Of a stretch of DNA of 64,000 nt, positions 18,008 to 25,967 are shown one piece after another. Every line of letters starts with the position of its first letter. The stretch's first letter is position 1. The stretch comes from Streptomyces sp. HUAS CB01 (lineage in GTDB: Bacteria > Actinomycetota > Actinomycetes > Streptomycetales > Streptomycetaceae). Under the pieces are notes generated by a model. The model searched no databases, was not told the DNA's origin, and worked only from the letters and a program-made list of their open reading frames with translations. Where the stretch lies: the NCBI RefSeq assembly GCF_030406905.1, contig NZ_CP129137.1, positions 7,409,501 to 7,473,500 of the forward strand. The letters run 5' to 3'. Position numbers and translations under genes: made by a program.

Positions 18008-18205
18008 ATCCGAGAGTTGCGCCAGGACTACCTCCGCCGGGGCCATGAGTGGGAGAACCAGAGCCTCGACCACTTCCTTGAGGCCCTCGCGGCGTGGATG
18101 GATGACTCGCCGGGCTGGTATCGAAACTTCGGGAAGCAGCTCCCCGAGGAAGGGGACTGGACCTTCCTGGCCAGAGCACTTCCGGCCGCCACCGTCTATG
18201 AGTGA
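18008..18205 (+). pseudogene. C-terminal piece of a DUF7660-like gene
   Basis: The frame encodes RELRQDYLRRGHEWENQSLD, HFLEALAAWMDDSPGWYRN and FLARALPAATVYE, the conserved body and tail of DUF7660-type small proteins. The N-terminal start region is missing: upstream in the frame lies the end of the ISL3 element. It may be the other half of the fragment at 13035, or a separate paralogue cut by the IS. Confidence 0.6.
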
Positions 18206-18222
18206 ATCCGCTGCTGGAGCGG

Positions 18223-19437
18223 TCAGGCCGCGGTGAGCCAGTCCCGGTAGGCGCTGGCGAGGTCGTCGTCGCGGCGTGTGCCGCGCTCGATGCAGGAGAT
18301 CACCGCAGGCCAGACACCGAAGTGTTCGGCGACGGTGGTGAGGGTGATGTTCTTGGCCTGGCGTGCGGGTCGTAGGTCGGAGATGTCCGGGACGGTGACC
18401 GGTGTGGTGAGGTAGCGGAAGATCTCCCGGGCGATCGCCCGCTTGAGTGGGCGGATGATCTCCTTCTTCGTGCGTCCGGCGGCGGTCTGCCGGGCGACGT
18501 ATTCGCGGGTGCGGGCGTCGCTGGACATGCGGACGAGAGCGATGCGGTAGAGGGCTGAGTTCGCGCCGCGGTCGCCGCCGCGGGAAAGACGGTGGCGGTT
18601 GGTCCTGCCGCTGGAGGCGGGGACAGGTGCGACGCCGCAGAGCGCTGCGAAGGATGCCTCCGTGCGCAGGCGGTCGGGGTTGCCGCCGGCGGTGACCAGG
18701 AGCGGGGCCGCGGTGTCGGGGCCGACACCTAACGCCGCTCGCAGGCCGGGATTGTTGTCGGTGGCGGCTGTGTCCAGGGCGGCGGTGAGGGTGTCGTGTT
18801 CCGTGGTCAGGGCCTGGACCCGGCGGGCGAGGGTCTTCAGCGCGGTCAGGAGGGCGACGCGCGGTCCGTCGCCGGTGGGGCGGAGCCGGGCGATGGCGTC
18901 GACCCGGGTCTTGCCGCGCAGGGCGGTGTACTTGACGCGGATATCGTCCGGGGCGGTGATGAGGATGTGCGCGATCGGGTTCAGGGTGGCGGTGCGGGCC
19001 TTGACGGCGGACCGGGCGGCGTTGTGGAGGGCGCGTATGCCGCTGACGGTATCGTCCTTGGGAATGACCGAGGCGCGGCCGGACAGCGCGGCGCGGGCGG
19101 CTGCGTAGGCGTCGATGGGATCGGACTTGCCGATCCGGCGCCGCTCTGCCTTGTCGGGCCGGTTGACCTCGACCACGGTCAGGCCCGCTTGGCGTGCGGC
19201 ACGGGTGAACCCCAGGCCGTAGGAGGAGGTCCCCTCGACCCCGACGGCGGTCACGGTGCCGTGGGCGTTCAGGAACGCGATCGCCGCGGCGTATCCGGCT
19301 TGCGTGGTCGGGAACTCGGCGTTGGCGATGTGGCCGCCCCGGTCGGTGATGACAGCGACGTGGATCGTGTCCGCGTGGGAGTCCACTCCGCCGAACACCG
19401 CATCCAGTTCGGTGGCGGGCGTGGTCGTCGCTGTCAT
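18223..19437 (-). CDS. IS110 family transposase (DEDD recombinase)
   Basis: A 404-residue RNA-guided-type recombinase. The RuvC-like domain shows FGGVDSHADTIHVAV (first Asp), VGVEGTSSYGLGF (Glu) and GKSDPIDAYAAARA (Asp pair). The C-terminal Tnp domain has FAALCGVAPVPASSGRTNRH with the conserved serine, then RGANSALYRIALVRM. The last 60 or so residues (VAEHFGVWPAVISCIERGTR) form an extra HTH-like tail. The gene looks intact. The noncoding flank at 19438-19640 is where an IS110 bridge RNA would be expected. Confidence 0.92.
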   Translation of the reverse strand: MTATTTPATELDAVFGGVDSHADTIHVAVITDRGGHIANAEFPTTQAGYAAAIAFLNAHGTVTAVGVEGTSSYGLGFTRAARQAGLTVVEVNRPDKAERRRIGKSDPIDAYAAARAALSGRASVIPKDDTVSGIRALHNAARSAVKARTATLNPIAHILITAPDDIRVKYTALRGKTRVDAIARLRPTGDGPRVALLTALKTLARRVQALTTEHDTLTAALDTAATDNNPGLRAALGVGPDTAAPLLVTAGGNPDRLRTEASFAALCGVAPVPASSGRTNRHRLSRGGDRGANSALYRIALVRMSSDARTREYVARQTAAGRTKKEIIRPLKRAIAREIFRYLTTPVTVPDISDLRPARQAKNITLTTVAEHFGVWPAVISCIERGTRRDDDLASAYRDWLTAA

Positions 19438-19640
19438 CCTGTGGGCTGCCTTTCTGGCCGGAGGTGACGCCGGCCGGGTGGGTCAGACAGGACATTGAGG
19501 GGGCCTCTGGCCAAGCTCCTATCAGGTCATGTTCCACCTGGCCGGAGCCATGGAGAACGGGTCCCGGTAGCCGGACAGAACAGTCGCAGGACAGCCCAGC
19601 AGGACGTCAGTCAGACCCTGAGCCACGACCACCGGAACCC
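19438..19640 (-). ncRNA. Candidate IS110 bridge RNA region
   Basis: The roughly 200-base noncoding stretch upstream of the IS110 transposase start, on the same strand. IS110-group elements encode a structured guide RNA in this position. A GGCCGG/CCGGCC hairpin at 19456-19475 is visible along with repeated CTGGCC words. Limits and loops cannot be set without covariance data. Confidence 0.3.
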
Positions 19641-19683
19641 GCTACGAGTATCAATGTCAGACCCGTGCGCAAGGATCTCCCGT

Positions 19684-21732
19684 ATGACGACTCTTCCCGC
19701 CGATGAGGCGCTGTCCAGCCATGCCCAGTACCAGGACGCCGTGCGCCGCGCACGGGAGGCCGCAGCGGCCTACTACGGCGACGGCGACAGCCCGCTGGAC
19801 GACGCGGCCTACGACCGGCTCCTGCGCGCTGTCGCGGACTGGGAGAAGGTCCATCCCGGGGAGGTCCTGCCCGAATCGCCGACGGACAAGGTCGGCGCGG
19901 GCGCGGCTCCCGTCGGCGATGTCGCGCACACCACACGCCTGCTGTCGCTCGACAATGTGTTCACACCCGAGGAACTGAGCGCCTGGGGCGTGTCACTGGA
20001 GCGGCGGCTGGGGCGCCCGTCCACCGGCGGCTTCACGGTCGAGCCGAAGTTGGACGGGGCCGCCGTCGCCGCCCGTTACCGTGCCGGCCGCCTGGTGCAG
20101 ATCATCACGCGCGGCGACGGCAGCCACGGCGAGGACGTCAGCCACGTGATCGGCACGATCGACGGGCTGCCGGCCGAGCTCCCGCATCCGGTGACGTTCG
20201 AGGTGCGGGGTGAAGTCCTGTTCACCCAGGAGCAGTTCGAGGCCGCCAACGCGGTGCGCACGGCACACGGCGCCAAGGTGTTCTCCAATCCCCGCAACGG
20301 GACGTCGGGCACGCTGCGTGCCAAGGACCGGCCCTACCGGCTGCCCATGACCTTCTGGGCGTACGGCGCGGTGGACCTGGACGGACAGGCGTTCCTGCCC
20401 GTCGGTGCGACCCATGCCGAGGTGCTTCGGGCGGTCGAGGACGCCGGAGTGCGGACGACGGCCGCCACACCGGCCGGCCTGCACGTCTGCGCGACACTCG
20501 ACGAAGCGCAGCAGCGGGTCGACGAGATCGCAGCGATGCGCGCGGCGCTGCCGTTCGGCATCGACGGCGTCGTCATCAAGGCCGACGACGCGGACGAGCA
20601 GGCCGCAGCCGGCTTCGGCAGCCGCTACCCGCACTGGGCCATCGCCTACAAGCTCCCGCCCATGGAGCGCCGTACGAAGCTGCTCGGTGTGGAGTGGAAG
20701 GTGGGCAGGACCGGAGTCATCGCACCCCGCGCCGTGCTGGAACCCGTCGAGGTCGACGGCAGCGTCGTCACCTTCGCCACCCTGCACAACCCGGCCGACA
20801 TCCGGCGACGCGACCTGCACCTGACGGACACCGTGACCATCTACAAGGCGGGCGACATCATCCCGCGGGTCCAGGCGGCGGTCGTCGACCTCCGGCTGCC
20901 GGGCGCCGAGCCCGTGCCGCTGCCGGAGCACTGCCCCGAGTGCGGCGGTGACATCGACCGGAGCCAGGAGCGGTGGCGGTGCGCGAAGGGCGCCGCCTGC
21001 CGGCTGCCCGCCGCGATCCTGTACGCGGCGGGCCGCGACCAGCTCGACATCGACGGCCTCGGCGAACGGTACGTCGAGGCCCTGGTGGCCTCGGGAGACG
21101 TCGTCGACATCGCCGACCTGTTCACGCTCGGCCTCGATCGGCTCACCGCCGCCTCCGGCAGCGAGAAGCGGGCCGTCAAGCTCGCCGAGCAGATAGCCGC
21201 GGCCAAGTCCAAGCCGCTGAACCGGGTGTTCTGCGCTCTCGGCATCCTCGGCACCGGGCGCAGCATGTCCCGGCGCATCGCCGCCCACTTCCGCACCATG
21301 GACGCCATCCGCGCCGCGGACGCCGAGACGTTGCGTGGCGTCGACGGCATCGGTGCCGAGAAGGCCCCGGTCGTCGTCCAGCAGATCGCCGAACTCGCAC
21401 CCGTCATCGACAAGTTGATCGCGGCGGGAGTCAACATGACCGAGCCGGTCCCGGAGGAGACGGCCGGGCAGGGGCCGCTCGCGGGTAGGACCGTCGTGGT
21501 CACCGGCAAGATGACCGGCCCACTGGAAGGCTACGGCCGTACCGACATGGCCGCGCTGATCGAGAACGCCGGAGGGCGGTCCGGCAGCGGTGTCAACGCC
21601 GGTACGCACTACCTCGTGGCGGCCCGGGCCGGGGGCAGACCGAGTTCCAAGGCCGTGAAGGCCGAGCAGCTCGGGGTGGAGGTGCTCACGCCGGAAGCCT
21701 TCGCCGAGATCGTCGCGGACTACCTCGGCTGA
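19684..21732 (+). CDS. ligA: NAD-dependent DNA ligase, probable second LigA
   Basis: A 682-residue NAD+-dependent ligase. The N-terminal Ia domain (YYGDGDSPLDDAAYDRLLRAV) is followed by the adenylation domain with the nucleophile Lys122 in VEPKLDGAAVA, an OB fold, a four-cysteine zinc finger (CPECGGD ... CAKGAAC), a helix-hairpin-helix domain and a BRCT domain (GRTVVVTGKMTGPLEGYGR to the end). It seals nicks in DNA. It is shorter than typical actinobacterial housekeeping LigA and sits among accessory genes beside an IS110 element, so I read it as an accessory paralogue. It is cut off from any operon. Confidence 0.93.
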   Translation: MTTLPADEALSSHAQYQDAVRRAREAAAAYYGDGDSPLDDAAYDRLLRAVADWEKVHPGEVLPESPTDKVGAGAAPVGDVAHTTRLLSLDNVFTPEELSAWGVSLERRLGRPSTGGFTVEPKLDGAAVAARYRAGRLVQIITRGDGSHGEDVSHVIGTIDGLPAELPHPVTFEVRGEVLFTQEQFEAANAVRTAHGAKVFSNPRNGTSGTLRAKDRPYRLPMTFWAYGAVDLDGQAFLPVGATHAEVLRAVEDAGVRTTAATPAGLHVCATLDEAQQRVDEIAAMRAALPFGIDGVVIKADDADEQAAAGFGSRYPHWAIAYKLPPMERRTKLLGVEWKVGRTGVIAPRAVLEPVEVDGSVVTFATLHNPADIRRRDLHLTDTVTIYKAGDIIPRVQAAVVDLRLPGAEPVPLPEHCPECGGDIDRSQERWRCAKGAACRLPAAILYAAGRDQLDIDGLGERYVEALVASGDVVDIADLFTLGLDRLTAASGSEKRAVKLAEQIAAAKSKPLNRVFCALGILGTGRSMSRRIAAHFRTMDAIRAADAETLRGVDGIGAEKAPVVVQQIAELAPVIDKLIAAGVNMTEPVPEETAGQGPLAGRTVVVTGKMTGPLEGYGRTDMAALIENAGGRSGSGVNAGTHYLVAARAGGRPSSKAVKAEQLGVEVLTPEAFAEIVADYLG

Positions 21733-21766
21733 GGACGCGGGCCCCAGGGGCCCCGGAACGTCCGGG

Positions 21767-21882
21767 GTCTCCGGTTCCGCAACCTCCGGGTCCCCGGTTC
21801 CGCAACCTCCGGGGTCTCCGGCTCCACAACCTCCGGTCCCCGGTTCCGCAACCTCCGGGGTCGCCGGCTCCGCAACGGCCGG
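21767..21882. repeat. Five imperfect 22-24 bp tandem repeats
   Basis: Units resemble GTCCCCGGTTCCGCAACCTC and run head to tail just after the ligase gene. They do not belong to a supported gene. Absence of spacers rules out CRISPR. Confidence 0.75.
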
Positions 21883-21962
21883 AGCGAGCCGCCTTCCCCG
21901 GGTGCGGTGCGCCGTGCCCCGGCGTTGCGGCGGGCGACGGGCTTCCCCGGCCGGGAACGTGG

Positions 21963-22376
21963 TCAGGAGACGCCGCGCTCGCCGAGGTAGTCCGCCCGCC
22001 CGTCGTCGTCGAACTCGAACGGGCCCTCCGGAATGACGCAGAACTCGTTCCCCTCCGGGTCGGCCATGACCAGGAACCCGCCCGACGCGTACGGATCGAG
22101 GAGCCGGCCGCCCAGCGCCTCGACGCGTGCCTGCTCGGCGGCCGGGTCCGGCGAGGCGACGTCGAAGTGGAGTCGGTTCTTCCCGTTCTTCGTCCCGGCG
22201 ACCTTCTGGAATCCCAATCCCAATCCCTGCCCAGCCCCCCGCTCGAGCCATACGTAAGGGCCCGTTCTCGCCGCGACAGGTCTTCCCAGGAGCTCGCCCC
22301 AGAACGCGGCCAGCCGCTCGGGGTCCACGCAGTCGATGATGAGGTCCTTGATCGTCAGCAGCCGGGTCTCCGCCAT
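21963..22376 (-). CDS. VOC family (glyoxalase/bleomycin resistance-like) protein
   Basis: A 137-residue protein covering two beta-alpha-beta-beta-beta modules: IKDLIIDCVDPERLAAFWGELLGRP at the start, GKNRLHFDVASPDPAAEQARVEALGG in the middle and LVMADPEGNEFCVIPEG near the end. The His in LHFDV and the Glu in NEFCV are at the usual metal positions. Substrate is unknown; many actinobacterial relatives are annotated only as VOC proteins. ATG start at 22376. Confidence 0.87.
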   Translation of the reverse strand: MAETRLLTIKDLIIDCVDPERLAAFWGELLGRPVAARTGPYVWLERGAGQGLGLGFQKVAGTKNGKNRLHFDVASPDPAAEQARVEALGGRLLDPYASGGFLVMADPEGNEFCVIPEGPFEFDDDGRADYLGERGVS

Positions 22377-22397
22377 GGGGCGATCCTGGCAGACGCC

Positions 22398-22802
22398 TCA
22401 CACCGGGATACGGCGGGCGATGAAGCTTCCGACGCAGTTGCGTTCGGCGATGGCGGGCAGGGCGCACAGGCTGATGAAGCCCATTCCCGCGAACAGGGCC
22501 GACTGCAGGTAGAGCTCGTACAGCCCCGAACCTTCGCGGATCAGCTCGTAGCAGCTCGTCGCCATCAGGGCGCCGAGCACACACATCCCGAGGAACATCA
22601 GGACCAGGAGGGCGCCGCCCAGTGCGTACGGCCAGCGGCGGCTCGGTGCGGAGGCGCCACCCGCTCCGGACCCCCGGGGCTCGCGGGCGTCCCCGAGCGA
22701 CGGCGCCCCGCCGGTCGAGGCCGTTGCGGCCGCTGCGGCCCGCGAGGGGACGTCAGCCCCACCGACGCCGACCTCGGTGCGGGAGTGCACAGACGTGTAC
22801 AT
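22398..22802 (-). CDS. Membrane protein with low-complexity N-terminus
   Basis: A 134-residue protein with an Ala/Gly/Ser-rich hydrophilic N-terminal half and two hydrophobic helices (YALGGALLVLMFLGMCVLGALM and LYLQSALFAGMGFISLCALPAIA). I recognise no family. The ATG at 22802 is preceded by AGGTGA at good spacing, better than the ATG 21 bases upstream. About 90 bp upstream begins a bipartite element shared with two other minus-strand genes (at 26555 and 28281), suggesting common control. Confidence 0.65.
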   Translation of the reverse strand: MYTSVHSRTEVGVGGADVPSRAAAAATASTGGAPSLGDAREPRGSGAGGASAPSRRWPYALGGALLVLMFLGMCVLGALMATSCYELIREGSGLYELYLQSALFAGMGFISLCALPAIAERNCVGSFIARRIPV

Positions 22803-22891
22803 GAGCCATTCACCTGCAGTCATCGCGGTCCGGGGAGTCGTGGGAGAGGTGCCGCCCTCGCGTCGTCCGGTGCCGAGCGGCGCCTCCGGTA

Positions 22892-22945
22892 CCAGTAGGC
22901 CCGAGCGGACGGCTCCTGTCCCGAGACGGGAATTCGGGGCTTGAC
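22892..22945 (-). promoter_or_regulatory. Shared bipartite upstream element, copy 1
   Basis: On the minus strand GTCAAGCCCCGAATTC is followed after GTCAAG by 38-39 nt in total spacing and then GGCCTACTGG (plus-strand CCAGTAGGCC at 22892-22901, CTTGAC at 22940-22945). The same pair occurs at 26678-26732 and 28434-28488. Confidence 0.7.
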
Positions 22946-23140
22946 ACCGTCGGCCCGCCATGGTGTTGCCCGAGGCCCGACCCGAATCGCTCGGCTGCCC
23001 GACCGGCGCGTACGGTCCGTGATGTGGCCGATGCGACACGTGATGCCGGTGCGGGCTGAGAGGCGGGCAATTCGGCCTCGCCCGCCGGCTCGGTGCCGTC
23101 CGATGCAAACCACAGACCGTCCGACTGCGTCCTTCCGGAC

Positions 23141-23932
23141 ATGCACACGATCTTCGGGGGAATGCACCAGCTGCTCAGGTTCGGGATGCTGCAGGCGAGG
23201 TGCTGCGCTTTCGCGGTGGCGCTCCTCGGCGGCATCGCGGTCTCCCGGATGCTGCCGGAACTGCCCGTCGCCCGGTACGACCTGGTCCTCGGCTACGGCC
23301 TGCTGCTGACCTTCGCGGCCCGGCGCCTGGGCTGGGAGAGCAGCCGCGACACCCTCGTGATCGCCGCCTGCCATGTCGTGGGACTGCTGTTCGAGCTGGT
23401 CAAAGTGCGCATGGGCTCCTGGAGCTACCCCGAGGAAGCGCTGACCAAGATCGCCGGGGTGCCGCTGTACGGCGGTTTCATGTACGCGGCCGTCGCAAGC
23501 TACGTCTGCCGAGCCTGGCGCCTGTTCGACCTGCGCTTCACGGGCTACCGCGCGACCGCGACCGCACTGGTCGCGGCGGCCGTGTACCTCAACTTCTTCT
23601 CCCACCACTGGCTGCCGGACTTCCGCTGGCCGCTCGCGGCGGCAATGGTGGCGGTGACCGCCGGAGCCTGGGTCGGCTTCACCGTCGGCCGCCGGCGCTA
23701 CCGTATGCCGCTCGCCGTGTCCTTCCTGCTGATCGGCTTCTTCCTGTGGGTCGCGGAGAACGCCGCCACCTACGCCGGTGCCTGGAGCTATCCGCACCAG
23801 CTCGGCGGCTGGGAACCGGTGGCGCTGACCAAGTTCGGCGCCTGGGCGCTGCTGATCAGTGTCACGTTCGTCCTCGCCGAACGACTGAGACGTGCCGGCG
23901 GGGGTGAACGGCCGACCGGGCAATCGGTCTGA
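23141..23932 (+). CDS. DUF817 family integral membrane protein
   Basis: A 263-residue polytopic membrane protein matching DUF817. Conserved family features are FELVKVRMGSWSYPEEA, the LYGGFMYAAVASYVCRAWRLF helix, NFFSHHWLPDFRW and the late FLWVAENAATYAGAWSYPHQ, with several aromatic and charged residues inside helices. Seven to eight membrane spans are likely. Function is not established. The ATG at 23141 was used; an ATG at 23162 is a possible alternative. It is divergent from the small membrane protein at 22802. Confidence 0.85.
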   Translation: MHTIFGGMHQLLRFGMLQARCCAFAVALLGGIAVSRMLPELPVARYDLVLGYGLLLTFAARRLGWESSRDTLVIAACHVVGLLFELVKVRMGSWSYPEEALTKIAGVPLYGGFMYAAVASYVCRAWRLFDLRFTGYRATATALVAAAVYLNFFSHHWLPDFRWPLAAAMVAVTAGAWVGFTVGRRRYRMPLAVSFLLIGFFLWVAENAATYAGAWSYPHQLGGWEPVALTKFGAWALLISVTFVLAERLRRAGGGERPTGQSV

Positions 23933-24060
23933 ACACCGACGAGCGGGCCGGGGAACGGGCCGGGGAGCAGACCGAGGTACGGACCGAGGCACGGAGTGAG
24001 GAGCGGAATCCGCCGTTCGGGGTAGATATCCGACACACCCCTCGACGAGGAGGACGCGCC

Positions 24061-24582
24061 ATGAACGGAGAACGCGTTCCTGACGGCAAAGAGCGGCAGG
24101 ACGGGCGGGGGGAGACGGAAGAGGAGCGGGCCGACCGCCAGTGGCAGGAACTCGTGCAGGAGATACGGGTCGTGCAGACGGGCGTGCAGATCCTGTTCGG
24201 CTTCCTGCTGACCGTCGTCTTCACCCCGATCTTCCAGCGGCTCGACCAGACCGACAAGGCCATCTACATCGTGACGGTCATCCTCGGTTCGCTGGCCACC
24301 GGGGCCCTCGTCGCCCCGGTCGCCTTCCACCGCATCGTCACCGGGCGGCGCATCAAGCCGGAGACGGTCACCTGGGCCTCGCGCCTCACCTTCGTCGGGA
24401 TCGTTCTGCTGCTCGCCACCCTGATCACGGCGCTGTTCCTGATCCTGCGCACGGCCACGCACGACGGCTTCGTGCCCTATCTGGTGGCCGGGGTACTCGC
24501 CTGGTACCTGCTCTGCTGGTTCGTCCTCCCGCTCTGGGCCCGGACGCGCTACACCGCGGACTCCGTCGACGACGCCGCGTAG
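24061..24582 (+). CDS. DUF6328 family membrane protein
   Basis: A 173-residue protein. An acidic N-terminal tail of about 35 residues precedes the signature WQELVQEIRVVQTGVQILFGFLLTVVFTPIF, then four hydrophobic helices, the last being LVAGVLAWYLLCWFVLPLWA. The organisation fits DUF6328 proteins, common in actinobacteria and often near stress genes. The start is supported by ACGAGGAGGAC seven bases upstream. Confidence 0.82.
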   Translation: MNGERVPDGKERQDGRGETEEERADRQWQELVQEIRVVQTGVQILFGFLLTVVFTPIFQRLDQTDKAIYIVTVILGSLATGALVAPVAFHRIVTGRRIKPETVTWASRLTFVGIVLLLATLITALFLILRTATHDGFVPYLVAGVLAWYLLCWFVLPLWARTRYTADSVDDAA

Positions 24583-24692
24583 CCTCGTCCCTCCGTTTCA
24601 CTGTGCCGGGGCGGCAGAGGGCCGCCGTGCGATGAACGCCGGGCCGACGCCGACCGTACTCCTGGGCACGATTCCGGGAGGTCTGCCCAGCG

Positions 24693-25661
24693 ATGCCGTT
24701 CACCCACCGCGCACCCGCGGCCGTTGCCGCGCTTCTCCTCGGCGCGCCGCTCCTCGTCGTCGCGGCCGGGGCCGCCCCGGCAGCTGCCCACGGCGCTCCC
24801 ACGGATCCGGTCAGCAGGGCGGTCGCCTGCGGCCCCCGGGGCGGTCATACGGGGTCTGCCGCCTGCGCGGCGGCGGTGGACGTCGGCGGGCGCGCGGTGC
24901 TGAAGGAATGGGACAACATCCGGGTGGCGGGCGTCGCGGGCGACGACCGCCGGGTGATCCCTGACGGTCAGCTGTGCAGTGCGGGCATCAGGGCCTACCG
25001 GGGCCTGGACGCACCGGGCCCCGACTGGCCCGCCACCCGCATGGACGCCGGTGGCCGGTTCACGCTCACCTACGGGTCCACGATCCCGCACCGCGGCACC
25101 TTCAGCGTGTACCTCACCAAGAACGGTTACGACCCGGGTACGCCCCTTTCCTGGGGCGACCTGGACCGCGAACCGTTCCTCACGGCCACCGACCCGGTGC
25201 TCCGGGACGGTGCCTACCGCATCAAGGGCACGCTTCCCGCGGCCCGGACCGGTCGGCACGTGCTCTACACGGTCTGGCGGAACTCCGACACCCCCGACAC
25301 GTATTACTCCTGCTCCGACGTGGTCCTGACCGCCCGTGCCGGGGACGGTCCCGGCAGCGGGGGCAAGGGGAAGAGCGGCAGGGGCGCCCGGGGTGCGGAC
25401 GGCACGCCGAGCACCTCCGGCACCCCGGACCCGCAGGACCGGCGCACCGCACAGGGCGCAGAACCCCAACCCACGCCCGAGCCCCCGACACCGGCAGCCT
25501 CGTCCGTTGCGGGCGGCCTCCCGGGGGGCACGGCGGGGCCCGGCGCGGCTACGGCCGTCGAGGACGCGGGCGGCCTCCCGGCCACGGTGGCGGGAGCGGC
25601 CGCCGCCCTGGCCGTCACCGGCGCGGCCGGGGGCTACTACCTGCACAGGCGCCGCTCGTAG
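24693..25661 (+). CDS. AA10 lytic polysaccharide monooxygenase, membrane-anchored
   Basis: A 322-residue exported protein. The signal peptide ends AAA at residue 32, leaving His33 as the mature N-terminus, which with His133 (TIPHRGTFSVY) forms the copper histidine brace of AA10 enzymes. The catalytic domain runs to about residue 215 and contains paired cysteines and the WGDLDREPF segment. A long Gly/Pro/Thr linker and a C-terminal hydrophobic helix with RRRS tail follow, so the enzyme is likely anchored to the cell surface rather than released. Such copper enzymes cut chitin, cellulose or cell-wall glycans oxidatively. No carbohydrate-binding module is present. Confidence 0.87.
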   Translation: MPFTHRAPAAVAALLLGAPLLVVAAGAAPAAAHGAPTDPVSRAVACGPRGGHTGSAACAAAVDVGGRAVLKEWDNIRVAGVAGDDRRVIPDGQLCSAGIRAYRGLDAPGPDWPATRMDAGGRFTLTYGSTIPHRGTFSVYLTKNGYDPGTPLSWGDLDREPFLTATDPVLRDGAYRIKGTLPAARTGRHVLYTVWRNSDTPDTYYSCSDVVLTARAGDGPGSGGKGKSGRGARGADGTPSTSGTPDPQDRRTAQGAEPQPTPEPPTPAASSVAGGLPGGTAGPGAATAVEDAGGLPATVAGAAAALAVTGAAGGYYLHRRRS

Positions 25662-25967
25662 GGTCCCGGCCCTCCGCCCGGACGAGTCGGCGGATACGCA
25701 GGACCGGCTGAGGGGGCACGGACGACCCGCAGGCCGGTACGGCCCGCCGCGCCGGAATGGAGCGGCGGGCCGTACCGACCGGTGCCGCCCGCCGTACCGA
25801 CCGGCCCGTCCCGCTGCTCCGGTCACTCGCATCTGCTCCGGTCCGTCATACCTGCTCCGGTCCGTCACAACTGCCTCCCGTACCGCAGTCGACGGGACCG
25901 ACGTCACCGACCGCCCCTCCGGCCGCCTGCGCCGCCGAGGTCGCGGCCGCCGAAGCCGTTGCCGCCG
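25662..25967. other. Intergenic with short tandem repeats
   Basis: No gene seen. It holds three 19-bp tandem units (25814-25870) and GC-rich inverted sequence, between the convergent LPMO and glycine-rich protein genes. Confidence 0.5.
25814..25870. repeat. Three 19-bp tandem repeats
   Basis: Consecutive units CTGCTCCGGTCACTCGCAT, CTGCTCCGGTCCGTCATAC and CTGCTCCGGTCCGTCACAA. They lie in noncoding sequence between convergent genes. Confidence 0.75.

Noticed and set aside
21767..21882. Possible CRISPR array
   Set aside because: The units are contiguous without spacers and no cas genes are nearby.
19993..22584. A long minus-strand frame opposite the ligase gene
   Set aside because: The plus strand encodes a full LigA; only the VOC gene at 21963-22376, in a different frame, is real on the minus strand.
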